Assembly: GCA_008933995.1 (NCBI GenBank)
Contig: WARS01000033.1
Span: 3,892,763 to 3,956,762, forward strand
From: Datnioides undecimradiatus
Taxonomy: Eukaryota > Chordata > Actinopteri > Lobotiformes > Datnioididae
Length of the DNA: 64,000 nucleotides
Reading direction: 5' to 3'
Position numbers and translations under genes: made by a program. Shown here piece by piece: positions 50,791 through 62,100 of the stretch (its first letter is position 1; each line of letters starts with the position of its first letter). The notes beneath the pieces were generated by a model. It was not told the DNA's origin and searched no databases. It was given only the letters and a program-made list of their open reading frames with translations.

Positions 50791-52100
50791 TATGCTACAA
50801 ATCCCCCCCCCCCTTCCTGCCTTTGGAAGTCAAATTAAAATGCCTCCAGGAGAAAATCTGTGCATGATATCAGGTTTGTAGATATTCTTGAGTGGATTTT
50901 TTTTTTTTTAAAGGAGCATTGCACAGAAATGACAGAACAGACTGGGCCATGCATTGCATTGTATTTTCAGCGAGGTGGCAATGATACATTAAAATTATAG
51001 CATATCAGGTTTTTTTTTTTCCGTTCAGCGTTCAGTGTTGAAATGTAATTTTATATGTTTCTATGTATTGTATAACCTCGAAAGAATGTAAATATTTCTC
51101 AGCAATTTTGCCCATATAAGATTTTTATGAGTTACCACTTCACCTTGCCAGGTACAGTGTATGTTTTGTAAGTTTTTGCCACACGTGTGCCTGAAATACA
51201 GATAGCCAGTTTTACACAGCTCATGTCAGCCGTGTCACTCTTGTCTGGACTGTGTTCTTCTATTAAGTGAGCGAGTGTGTGCCAGTTTTTACTCACTGTT
51301 TAGCCTGCTTGGGACTTCTTTTATTTAATCTGGCACTTTTTTGGCTTTTACAAATACACACAGCTGGGCTGACTTTTGTCTCTGGCTCCTTCTTAAAACC
51401 TCTCTCATCTCTCTCTCTTGACTTCAGTAAGTTAATTTTAGCTGACGGCTTAAAGGAGATATTTGAAATGCCGTTCCTTATGCTGCACTTCAGTGACACC
51501 TTGTGTTCAGTATCATTACTCTCATGGCGTGGATGTTGCTGCTGAGGATTCTTGAAGACACTAAGAAGTCCCTTAAAGGAAGGAGTATCCCTTGTCTTCC
51601 ATTGTTTGCGCATTCATTACTTATCAGTGGGAATTACAGGTCTCTTTATAAGCCTCTCTGCACTCAATAGCCACTATTCTGCTGTCACTCATGCAAACAA
51701 AACTATGTAAGTTGATCCAAGCACTGGCAGTCAAGGGCAAAGAACTGGTAATTCTACCATGGCTACTTAAGAATGCAAGGATGCATGATAAGATGGAACG
51801 TATGGACATGCTCTTACTTTTTTGTGTAGCCTAGGAAGACACTCAGTCACTCTGTGCAGCTATTAATAGAATAAATAATAAAGTTGTGTAGAATAATGGA
51901 ACTGTCAGATACTAACTTGTTATTGTTTTTTTTTCTTCTCTTTTTGCGTTTGTTTAATGTTTTTGGCGTGTACTTTCGTTGAGTTCTTAAAAATATGACA
52001 TAGTTTAAAGCAAAAACATCCTTGCCTCGCTGCAGTCGTGCTCGGAGCATTAATGGTCATATTACCGAGCTCATTTCCGGCGCTTGAAGGCAGCATCAGA
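50791..52100. other. Intergenic stretch between emilin1 and ankef1
   Basis: Non-coding. It has a C-run (50807-50815), T-runs, and AATAAA hexamers near 51870. No gene is seen. The gap between the emilin1 stop and the probable ankef1 promoter is only about 2.3 kb. Confidence 0.55.
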
Positions 52101-52392
52101 CACCACCAGGAGCGCAAAAACGTCCTTCCCGGGATTCGGTTGCCATGGAGCTGAGTTTGTTTTCTTCCTCGATTTCACTTCCACGAAGTGAGGGGTTGTG
52201 CTTTAAAGTAAAGTAAGCACGTTGTGGTTACACACATAATATGTCTAGTCGCTGTGCAGACGTGATGCAAACGACAGGTGCACGGACTTTAACGGACTTT
52301 TAAGTACTGTTCCTTGGACGGTAAGACGCGCGTGCCAAACAAGGAAAGGAAGATTGGTTAGCTAACTTCCTCCCTTTAAACTCAGCGTGCAG
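52060..52392 (+). promoter_or_regulatory. ankef1: ankef1 promoter and non-coding first exon (approximate)
   Basis: A CG-containing block (52065-52150) changes base character sharply from the AT-rich flanks and lies 0.6-0.9 kb before the ankef1 start codon. Possible donors for a non-coding exon are GACG|GTAAGA (intron at 52321) and TGCAG|GTGGGT (intron at 52393). The coding start exon has a clear acceptor (ACCAG at 52965-52969), so an upstream non-coding exon is expected. The exact start is unknown. Confidence 0.5.
52139..52150 (+). promoter_or_regulatory. RFX X-box-like half site
   Basis: GTTGCCATGGAG matches the left half and spacing of the RFX X-box (GTTGCCATGGCAAC type) but the right half is degenerate. 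It lies in the probable ankef1 promoter. RFX factors drive ciliary and axonemal genes, which would suit ankef1. Not proven. Confidence 0.35.
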
Positions 52393-52984
52393 GTGGGTGT
52401 AGTGACAACCGATCATTTAACGGACTAAAGTGGTTTTCCAATTTAAAGTTTTTGTCTACAAATGTTTTAATTACGTCGTTTTTGAGGCCCATTTGGCTCG
52501 TTTGTCCTTTTTTCAATGAAAAAAGTAAATTGGCGGTTATAAAAGGTCAGAGGGTCAGTAGCAATGAAGAAGTAACGTTAATGGGCCATACGCAGTTACA
52601 CGGTGTAGTTAATTTTAACGTTAATAAGTCGCCTAGCTTACTTAAAAATTGTTTTACTGACTTTTAGAGAGGTAATGGTAACTGACTTTGATATTTGCCC
52701 AAGTTAATAATAATTATTTCGGTGAAAATGAAGAGTTCAGACAGAGCAAAGTAGGTTTGCTCACTGTAATTGCTCCACAGAGCACATCTGTGCTGTGTGA
52801 TGTTTAGACATCACTGAACAGTCTCAGCTCTATAATACTTAACTAAAAACCTGCCTGAATACACTGTCTGACTTTCAGTGAAACTACACTTTTGTTTCTG
52901 CCCTTGATCATGTGCACCTGCATCTTTTTTTAGAAAGTTCATCTACCTTTTTTCTTTTTTTACCACCAGCCGCTGTCCCACCCC

Positions 52985-53177
52985 ATGATGAGCAGCATTG
53001 TGGCAAAGGGCCGCCTGCAGGTGCTGCAGATCTACCGCCTGCTGCAGTACGTCCATGAAGGGGACAAGGCGCAGATAGAGAAGATGGTCAGCCTCGGAGT
53101 CGAGAACCTCATCAATCTCACAGAGCCACAGGACGGCACGGGGGTGCTTCACGTGGCAGTTTCGGCCAACAATCAGG
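52985..53177 (+). CDS. ankef1: ankef1 coding exon 1
   Basis: Codes residues 1-65, including LQIYRLLQYVHEGDKAQIEK and LINLTEP, typical of the family N-terminus. The exon begins at 52970 after ACCAG, with 15 nt of leader before ATGATG. The donor is CAGG|GTGATG. Confidence 0.9.
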
Positions 53178-56100
53178 GTGATGGGCCTCTTCTTTACAAA
53201 ATTAGATTATATATAAAACCCTGTTTAGGAAAACATGGTTCCTCACAATTTGAACCTTTTCAGATGAAGTCACACATGGTAGCAGCCATAATCTGAAGGC
53301 AGTGAGCATGTCTACATAATGTAGATGGTGTGATTATCCCATTTACTAGAATGCAGTCTGATTAAAGTCCATACAGCTCCCATATTCCAATATTACCCTG
53401 TCTTGGGTTTTCTTAAATTGCTAAATCTTACACACTTAATGTCCAGGACTAATAAGAGTGCATACAGAAATCTACAGTCCAAATCATTTGTAGGAAGACA
53501 TTAACAAGAGAACTCAAACAGGTCATGCATGAATGTACTGCAAACCTGTGTCAGAGTCACTTACAAACACAAGTGTTTCTCTACTCTCCCTGGCTCCTTA
53601 CAGACCTGGTCAGCTTCCTCCTCTCCCAGGGAGCGCACCCTAACATCCAGGACAGGAGAGGCCGCACCGCAGTCATGATAGCTGCAGAGCACGGCAATGA
53701 TGCCATAGTGACACTGCTGGCGCAAAACCGCGCTAACCTGAGGCTCCAGGACAAAGAGGGTAAAGGTGAGCAGCAACGGGTGAAAGTCTCCAGATCTTCA
53801 TTTAAAGCCTGCAGCAGGTTTAAATAAGAGGTGGATATTTGATGCTTGTAGATTCTTAAATATTTCAAATCACCCTAAAGTGGATAAGTTTTGGACTTCA
53901 AAACTTTAGTCCATTTACTTGACTATACAACTTATTAATTAATTGAAAAGAAAGTGTATAGATTAGCTGTTAGGTGCCATAATGAGTGGTAGCTTTTTGT
54001 TTAACAGGATAAACCTCAGTGCTGTACATAGAGGCATAATTCTTGACTATGGTTGTGTCCGTTTCTATTATTTCACTGTGATCAATGATCCAGATCTGAA
54101 AGAAAGCACTGTCCTGCTCTAAACATCAAAACACAAGACTGGAAGCTATGTAACTTTTAAACAGGTCAGATTAACACTAGAAAGCTTCCCTGTTCCACTA
54201 TTCATATTTTGAATTATCTGACACGAAGAACGTCTTTTTTAATCCATAATTAAAACACATATAACGTGCAGAAAGGCACCCGTAACGTCAATAATTTATC
54301 TGGCTTTAATCATGAGAGGCAATGGAACAGCCTCACTCATGTATTCTCATTTGAGCCTGAAGTGTCGATTTCTCAAATTGAGGCATTTTCCATCTCAGGT
54401 TGGACGAGCAGGTTGGTTCTGAATCGGCTGCCTTGTCTTACAACTCATGAAAATGCATGGTGCTTCTGTTTAGATATTGATGAGGAGGCGGCGTCCTGGA
54501 CGACTCCAATCAGCGAGCCTAAAGTTCCTCTTCACAACCTTTTTAAACCAATTGTGATAATGACCCCAATTACAGTGTGTCCAGGGCATCAGTTACCATG
54601 AATAGCACTCTTTTGAGAGTGAGTGAATGAGAGAGGAAAGAAGGAAGAGAGAGGGAGAGAGAGGGAGAGCACTTGAGTTAGGAAGACAAATATTTGCGTG
54701 TGTACATGATTGCCGGCTGCTGTATAATGAATGTACTGTATATTGTGTGTGCATGTGTGTGTCAGGTCGCCTGGGTACGTCTAATTACAGATCAACCTCT
54801 AACAGTGATCCTCTCTTGAAACATGTGGGGTAACCTGATACCATCCTGCACTCCCTAAAGACTGGTTCGGCCCAGTCTCAACACTCACAGCAAAGACTTT
54901 TCCTCAGTAGGCCGAGTGTCAATAGTCACACATTTGTCTGGTTGATCCACAGATTTACTGAGGCGGGCTGGCTGAGTAAACAGGAGTGTTTGTCACTTCC
55001 TCAACACTGTGATTTAATTCCTATTATTAAAGCCGCAGTTACTTCAGTCGAGTCGCTCTTAGGCAGATGGATCAGACTGGTTATACCGGGCAGCTACCAG
55101 TAAATGGAAAAAGAAAAGAAAGCATCACCATCATAAAACTTAACTGGCTTAGTGAGGACGTCAGCATGTGAAGGTGGGCTGTTTACCCAGCATGACCAGT
55201 TATAGTCAGATTTTCATTTTCCCAAACACACAAAGGTTTATTGGTGACACTAAAACCACGGTGTGTTTATGATAAGGTAAGCCTTTGTTGATCCCCAGAG
55301 TGGAAATTCAGGTGTTGCAACAGTACAGTAACAGACAGAAGTACAGAAAGAGAAAAATAAAAGAATAAATAACTACATAATATGAAAATAGAAATAAAGG
55401 TACAAAACACGCAGGAGACCATGGAGAAGGACCGTCACAAGTAAAGTGACAAAGCCTGCTGGCCTACACAGTCGGTGGTGAAAAGACACTGTCAGAAGTG
55501 GGATTCAAACCCACGCCTCCAGGGGAGACTGCGACCTGAACGCAGCGCCTTAGACCGCTCGGCCATCCTGACATCTGCTTTGTATATTTGATTCCTTTTT
55601 GGCTAACAGCTTATTTCCCTATACTACACTGTGTATAAAAATGGTACACATCTTTTCTTCGTTCTGTGCGTGGACTAAAATGATTTAGATCATGTTGATT
55701 TTAAGATATTGTTCTTAAAATGCAACTCTCTAGTCATATACCTCTCCCATTTGTCTCAGTCCTACACTCACTGTTTATGAGCTCTTGTACCCGTCTCCTC
55801 CTTTCACTTTAGGTATCCTGTTCTACTGTATCTACCCCACCAAGCGCCACACCCACTGCCTGCAGGTGGCACTGAAGTGCCGGGCAGATGCCAACAACGT
55901 GTCGGCACAGGGGACTCATGTGTTCCAGCTGATGTGTGAAAAGGCCCGGGAGTGCACCCCGATGTGTCTCCTCATGCTGGAAGGAGGGGCAGACCCCAAT
56001 GCAACGAATAAGGTTTAAAATTAGATAAAGGAACTAAAGCTGAGGCATTATGGGAACTGGGGAAATGAATGAAAGAAAGTACAGGAACTGATGGCTTATT

Positions 56101-59100
56101 CTTTATGGAACATAGCTGAGTTTCTCTTCGTGTGTTTTTCAACCTAAAACTGGCTTCTCTCCTCTCTCTCCTCAGAAAACTGGCGTCACAGCGTTGATGG
56201 AGGCAGCCAAGGTCGGCTCCCTGCAGCTCGTAAGAAGCATTCTGAAGAAAGGAGGAAACCCCAACGCCCTGGACCAGAAACGCTGCACAGCAGTGCACTA
56301 TGCTGCCATGGGGGGCTTTTTTGAGGTGTTGCATCTGCTCTTTTTTACTATTGAAAGCTTGAGGTTGTAGTGAAATCTAGAGGGCTGTTAGTAGAATTTA
56401 AGGTCTGAACCACTCATTAGACTGCAGCACTGTGATTGTCTCCTCAGCTGTGTTCCTTCTGTGTTTTCTGCATTTCTACCTAAGCTATTGCTATTGACAA
56501 AATGAGACTGTAATGTGTGCGTGAGATGTGTCTCTGTGGTGTTTTGTGTCTTCCAGGTGATTCAGGTGCTGTCTGCATACTCAGCAGACATGGGGGTGAT
56601 CAACATGGAGGACTGCACACCCCTACACTATGCTGCCGCCACGGGCGACGCTAACTGCTGCAAGTTCCTGGCACAGAGAGGTGCTGTGAGAGAGAGTCAG
56701 TCAGAACAGTTATAGGCGTCCTGATGTCAGTGCAGTGGATTACAGCTTTTTAGGTTTGGTAACGACTGCTGAAACCTTAAAGTTGTGATTAATAGAAGAC
56801 TGACTTTTTAACACTTTTAGTTTAAATCAGTTTCTTGCATAAACCTGAACCAACCAGTAATATCCAGACGTCCGCCCATCCATCAGTCTTCAGCTTTCAG
56901 CAGCATGGTGCTAAGATGCATTAGATAGTTAGATAGCAGCCTCACTCTCATAATCTTCCACCTTCTGCACTTATTAGTAGTAGTCTACAATTATCTGGAG
57001 GCCACTTCAACTTTCAAATCAAATTCCTCATTATTATCATTATAATTTATTCTTTTGAAATGACGTGAACTTACAGGAAGAGTCAAGTCTGTTGGTCCCT
57101 TTTTGTATTTTGTAAACTTAGATCTCTGTTTTGATCCATTAAAAGCCAGGAAATTGGGTTTTCTACACAGTCAAGTTTGCAGCTGCAATCACAGTCTCAA
57201 ATTAAATCTGGTAATTCAACCTTGTGTTTATATTTTTCCTAAATTTGTGCTCTGTGTCGAGGTTGTAACCCCAAACTGAAGAACCAGGAAGGCTTGCTCC
57301 CACGTCAGATTGCCAAAGACGCTGGTCACAAAGCGGCAGCCAAGGAGCTGAGGAAGGCAGAGAGGCAACAGGGAAAAGGCAACAAATCCGACGGCGTCAG
57401 CCTCATGTCGGATCTTTGGGTGCTGACCCTCCACGACTGGTCTCATGAGCATGAGACTGAATTACGGCAAGCCTTTGGGGACAAGTCAGACACAGTTCCC
57501 ACTGACGTGTTTATTTCGGTGTTAGAGGAACTGAAAGCTCCAGTTGAACTAGAGCAGCTCCAAACAGTCGTCTCAGCCCACGACAAGGGAAGAGAGGGCT
57601 GTGTCAGCATTAATGATTTCATCAAAGGTGTCAAATACATCAAGAAACCGTTCCTCCTCTCCTCTTACATGCCAAAAAAGAAAAAAGGAGAAAAGGGAGG
57701 AAAAGGAGGGAAGAAGAAGGGTAAATTTGTCCTCCCCTTGCCCATTTGCACCCTCCCGCCCGAGCTTATGCCCCGACGTCCAGACGGAGGCCCACCGCGC
57801 TTCATGATTGAGACATACTGCAACTGCTCAGACGTGCGTCGATTTGACCGTGATCACCCGCCCGATCATCCCATAATGAATGACTCAGGATGGTACATAG
57901 AGAAGCCACAGAAGGTCTATGTCAACATCAACTACTGTGTAAAAAGTGGAGACCTGGAGTCCCTCGACCTCGCTCTCAGTCAGGGGGTTCCTGTGGATGT
58001 TCAAGATCAGTTTTACAAGACCCCGCTGATGGCGGCCTGCTCCAGTGGCAACTACGAGGTGGCTCAGTACCTCCTCAGTCGGGGGTGAGTCAGATCATGT
58101 CCTCTTTTCTTTATTCTTTGAGACTTTGGAAACAAAGATTTCTTTTCAGTTTATGAAGCTTATTTTTTACCCTTAATGGCAAACAGATGTTCAACACTGT
58201 GGATTTCAAAGCAGCGATAATTGATATTTTACCACTAACAGTGTATCAAATGACAATTTAAAAAGACTGTGACAGTGTAAAAAAGGCTCAGACATCATGA
58301 AGCCCCTGCATCGTACGAATCTGCCGCTCTGCTCGGCTTCACTGGGCTTTGTAACGTCTCTTTGGTCCACAACTATACTGTCTTGGTTCATCGTTTCCAG
58401 TCACTGCAGGCAGCTGTTCTCACTGTACTCTACCAGCTCAGCAGGAAGCAACACAAAGTGCAACATTTATATTTCCCTCAGCACTTGGCGGAGACTAAAA
58501 ACAGAGTTAAATCAGAGTGAATATTGGACCAGATGTCCAAAAATGGCAGGACAAGTCTGTTAGACATGTCACTTTAAAAGATGTGTCAGTGTTCGCTCAA
58601 TCGGCAACATGAGTTCTGCGGGCAACACTCGTTGAGCAGCTTTGCCAGTAATACAACACACCGGCAGATTGAGTATGTGTTCACTGTGCAGCCAGGCAAA
58701 AAGTTGGAAAATGACAGCGTGTTGTTTTCATTTTGAATGAACCATCACTGTCAGCGCTGAGCTCAGTGATGAACACCCTTCCTGTTATTGTGTCACATTA
58801 AAAAACTGTGTTTTTTAATGTGACACAATAACTTGTGTCAAGTTTCTAATAAGAAGCAGCAGCAGCCAGAAAGGTTCAGTTTGCCTTGGCAGTAACTTAA
58901 TACAGCTTCGATTCAGTTGTAGGAATGTAAAAGTAAACGGTGAGGGTGATATCGGTGCTATAAAATTACAGACAGTTCTGCTGGACAGCACGCACGCTTT
59001 GTTCCTGTGGATCCCTTGCGTGTAGGTAGGCAATTTGAATTAAAGCATGGGAGGGCAGGAACAATCAGACGAGAAGTCCTTCAAAGAGAGATTCTAACTG

Positions 59101-62100
59101 ATTGAAAATGCTCTTGCAGAAACAAGTTTGTTCAAATCTTAGCTTTGTGTTCCAAACGTCTGTCAGACTATCAAAACATTTTGCTGGATTATTCCTTACA
59201 TTAAGGACATTTAGTGAGCACAATTCACTAAAACCTTTTAGATTCATTTCTTACCTTGGTTTCTGTTTATTTCATTATACTATTCAGTATTCAGCAGCGA
59301 ACGCCTCTGCTGTGTTACTGTTCAGGGAGCCTTTAAACACACCGTGATCGTGCCTGTTCCCGACAGGGCGGATGTGAACGTATGTGACCAGTTCTTCTGG
59401 ACGCCCCTCCACCACGCTGCTCATGCTGGCCAAGTGGAACTCATTGAGCTTCTGGTGGAGGCCGGCGCCGCCATAGATGCCCGGGCACTCGGTGGAGGCA
59501 CACCGCTAATGAGGGCCATCGAGAGTTCTCGACCCTCCTGCGTGGACTTCCTCATCAAGTCGGGTGCCAGTGTTAATGCAGAGAACAAGAAAGGTTTGAC
59601 TGTACATCTGAAGCATATCAGAGTTAAACGAAGAAACACTAATGTTAAAAACAGTTCATTTGGAATATGTTTTCCTGTGTACCACTGACAAATGAACGGA
59701 AACATATTGAACTATAACGGAATTTTGAAGAAGCAACATTGGAAACACAAAGTTAGATCTGGTTTTAACTGGCTCTATAAAGCCATTTCATTTAATTAGT
59801 TTAAGATTTGCTTGAGCCAAATTCACTGTACCGACTAATACACAGGAGTCATTGTGGTGAACCGCTCTTGATTTTTAAAGCTGTATTTTATTTTCCTGCA
59901 GGGCAAAACTGCCTCGACATCGCCAGAGCGTTTGCAGACTCCAGGATTATTGACTTGGTCAAAGACAAGATGGATTCTCTGCCTAAATCAAAGGACACAG
60001 CAAAGGGAAAGGGGGGCAAAGCTCAGAAGCCTAAATCTGCCAAAGTCAAGGTACAGAAGTGACTAAAATCTTTTTACCAGTCGGCAACAAACTAATATAT
60101 AAATATTAAAATGTTACGGCTTCACACTTCCTGTTTTCTTCATTTGTGCATGTGGGAAATGGAATTTTCACTCTGTTCTTTGTTCATTGGTCACCAGCCA
60201 CTAAACCCATTTCAGCTTATTCAGAAAAACACTTACTCACTCCGGTTACTGTTCAGGTGTCTCCTGAAAGGGTCATTTCCTGCAGATAGACCGGGGTCTT
60301 GGTGTGTGCATGAATATGGTTGTACAAAAACACCCTCCCTAATTGCTCTTTCATGAGATGAACGATCAAATAATCACTTAATCGTAATTTAGAAAACATA
60401 CAAATTTAACGTACAACCAACTAAAAAGCTTTTTTCGGCAATTAAAGCGCCACAGCCTAAACACACTGACTGTAACTGAACAGCAGATTAAAAATGGAGC
60501 AGAGTACATTTTGCCGACTAGTATCATAAACGCTGTTCATTTTCCCAGATCACATCTTGAAGCTGATGTAATTCAATGCTGTTTGTCTCCACTGAACTCT
60601 GAATGCAGCAGCGAATAACTGTGCTTGTGCGCCGGAGCAGCAGTCAGCGATGTGACTAAACGTCAAAGTAAAACTCATCCAACCCTCGACTGCAGGGATC
60701 TCCCACACTGCTCTTCATTAGTCTACTCCAGCTTCTTATCTCAGCACAAGAAACCTAAACCTGTAAAGAGATCAGATTGCTGTAAGGCAGCAACTTGTAA
60801 GCAAATTAGACCAGATGTGTTGTGTTACAGCTAGAACATGCTGCCGCCTCAGTTTACACTTCCTATAATCAGACTGAAATGTGACAAAATCTATTGATTT
60901 GTCATTCATTTTGTCACGGGGCACCCTGAAAATAGCAGGTGGCGCTAAGTCCATCAGGAATATTCACAGTTCAATACAGCCGCAAGCAGCAATTCTAGCG
61001 GCCATCAAATGGAATTATTTACACACAGGTACAACAATATAGAGTAATGAAGGCACAGGCACACTGCAGCCCACTTCCTGTGTCTCCTCCGGCCAAACTG
61101 GTCCGCAGTAAATGACAAATGAACATGATCAGTCTTGACGGAATTGCAGAAACTGGCTTAGCGATGAGAAACTGATAAGCCTTTCACTTCCATCCAGTGT
61201 GAATTATGAGCAAGTCAATCACTGTGAATAATGCATGCACCCTCAAGTCAAAGCACGCACTTTTCATTCCATCAAATGCTCACTTATGGCTTTGTACCCA
61301 TGATCCTGTGATAATGCATCATATGCCCTATTTATCACACCTACAGTCATGTGTAACCTATCAGTATTTAAAGTTGGTGAAACTAGGACTGGCTAAATGT
61401 GAATGTGAGCTGGACTGTGAGGGTGGACCAGAGGAAAACTGAACCTACATGTGTCAGACTGAATGTCTGTTCAGTGATCATCCATAGAAATAGAAAGACC
61501 TTCAATGTTGAGACTCACATTAGTCATTGAAGCCAAGATCTGTGAGCTCGGACAGTATCAACCAGCTGCAAAGTCAGAGGGGCGTCAGTGGCAGACCAGC
61601 TAGAGTCACCTACGGGAAAGAGAGTCACAGCAGGAGCAGGTTAAAATGCTGATGTAAATATGTATGTGCGCCATCTACAGGCAAGACAAGTCATAGCTAT
61701 AGTGACAACTGCAATTTTTGCGGCTTGTGTTTTTGTTATTTTCCCAACCAGATCTTGTTTATCCACAGTAAAAAAATGTTTTTTGTTTTGTTTATTTGAA
61801 AGTGAATTTGTTCTGGATAAATGACCAAACAGTTCCTGAACCTCCCATCCCCCTCTCTACAGTTCCTCTTCCTTTACCTTTAAGTGACAAATCAAACTCT
61901 AAATGTTGTGTCCTACATGTATGAACTCCTCCGGATGTCTGGCTGCCTTAACGTAGCTAAACCCTTGACTTGAATCTGACACTCGAAGACCTTTGTTTTG
62001 GAGCCACTGCACACAGCACTTGGACACAGTAAGACTAATCTGAAAAGCCTCTGATGTCTCCCGCAGGGTGTTGCTGCAGAGGGAACAGTGCAAGGAGAGG

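Larger units (their letters stand above)
53766..55812 (+). other. ankef1: ankef1 intron 2
   Basis: A 2 kb intron with an unusual high-complexity open stretch (54266-54601), a GA-rich patch (54630-54670), a LINE-like tail (about 55270-55415) and an antisense tRNA-Leu gene (55491-55572). Confidence 0.7.
58085..59366 (+). other. ankef1: ankef1 intron 6
   Basis: Holds a group-B dispersed repeat (about 58206-58560) and a perfect 21-bp-arm hairpin (58785-58831). No coding exon is seen. Confidence 0.65.
60051..62066 (+). other. ankef1: ankef1 intron 8
   Basis: A 2 kb intron with no recognised gene. It contains two CTCF-like motifs in opposite orientation (60932-60945 and 61668-61681) and a short run near 60975 that may come from a dispersed repeat. 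Confidence 0.6.
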
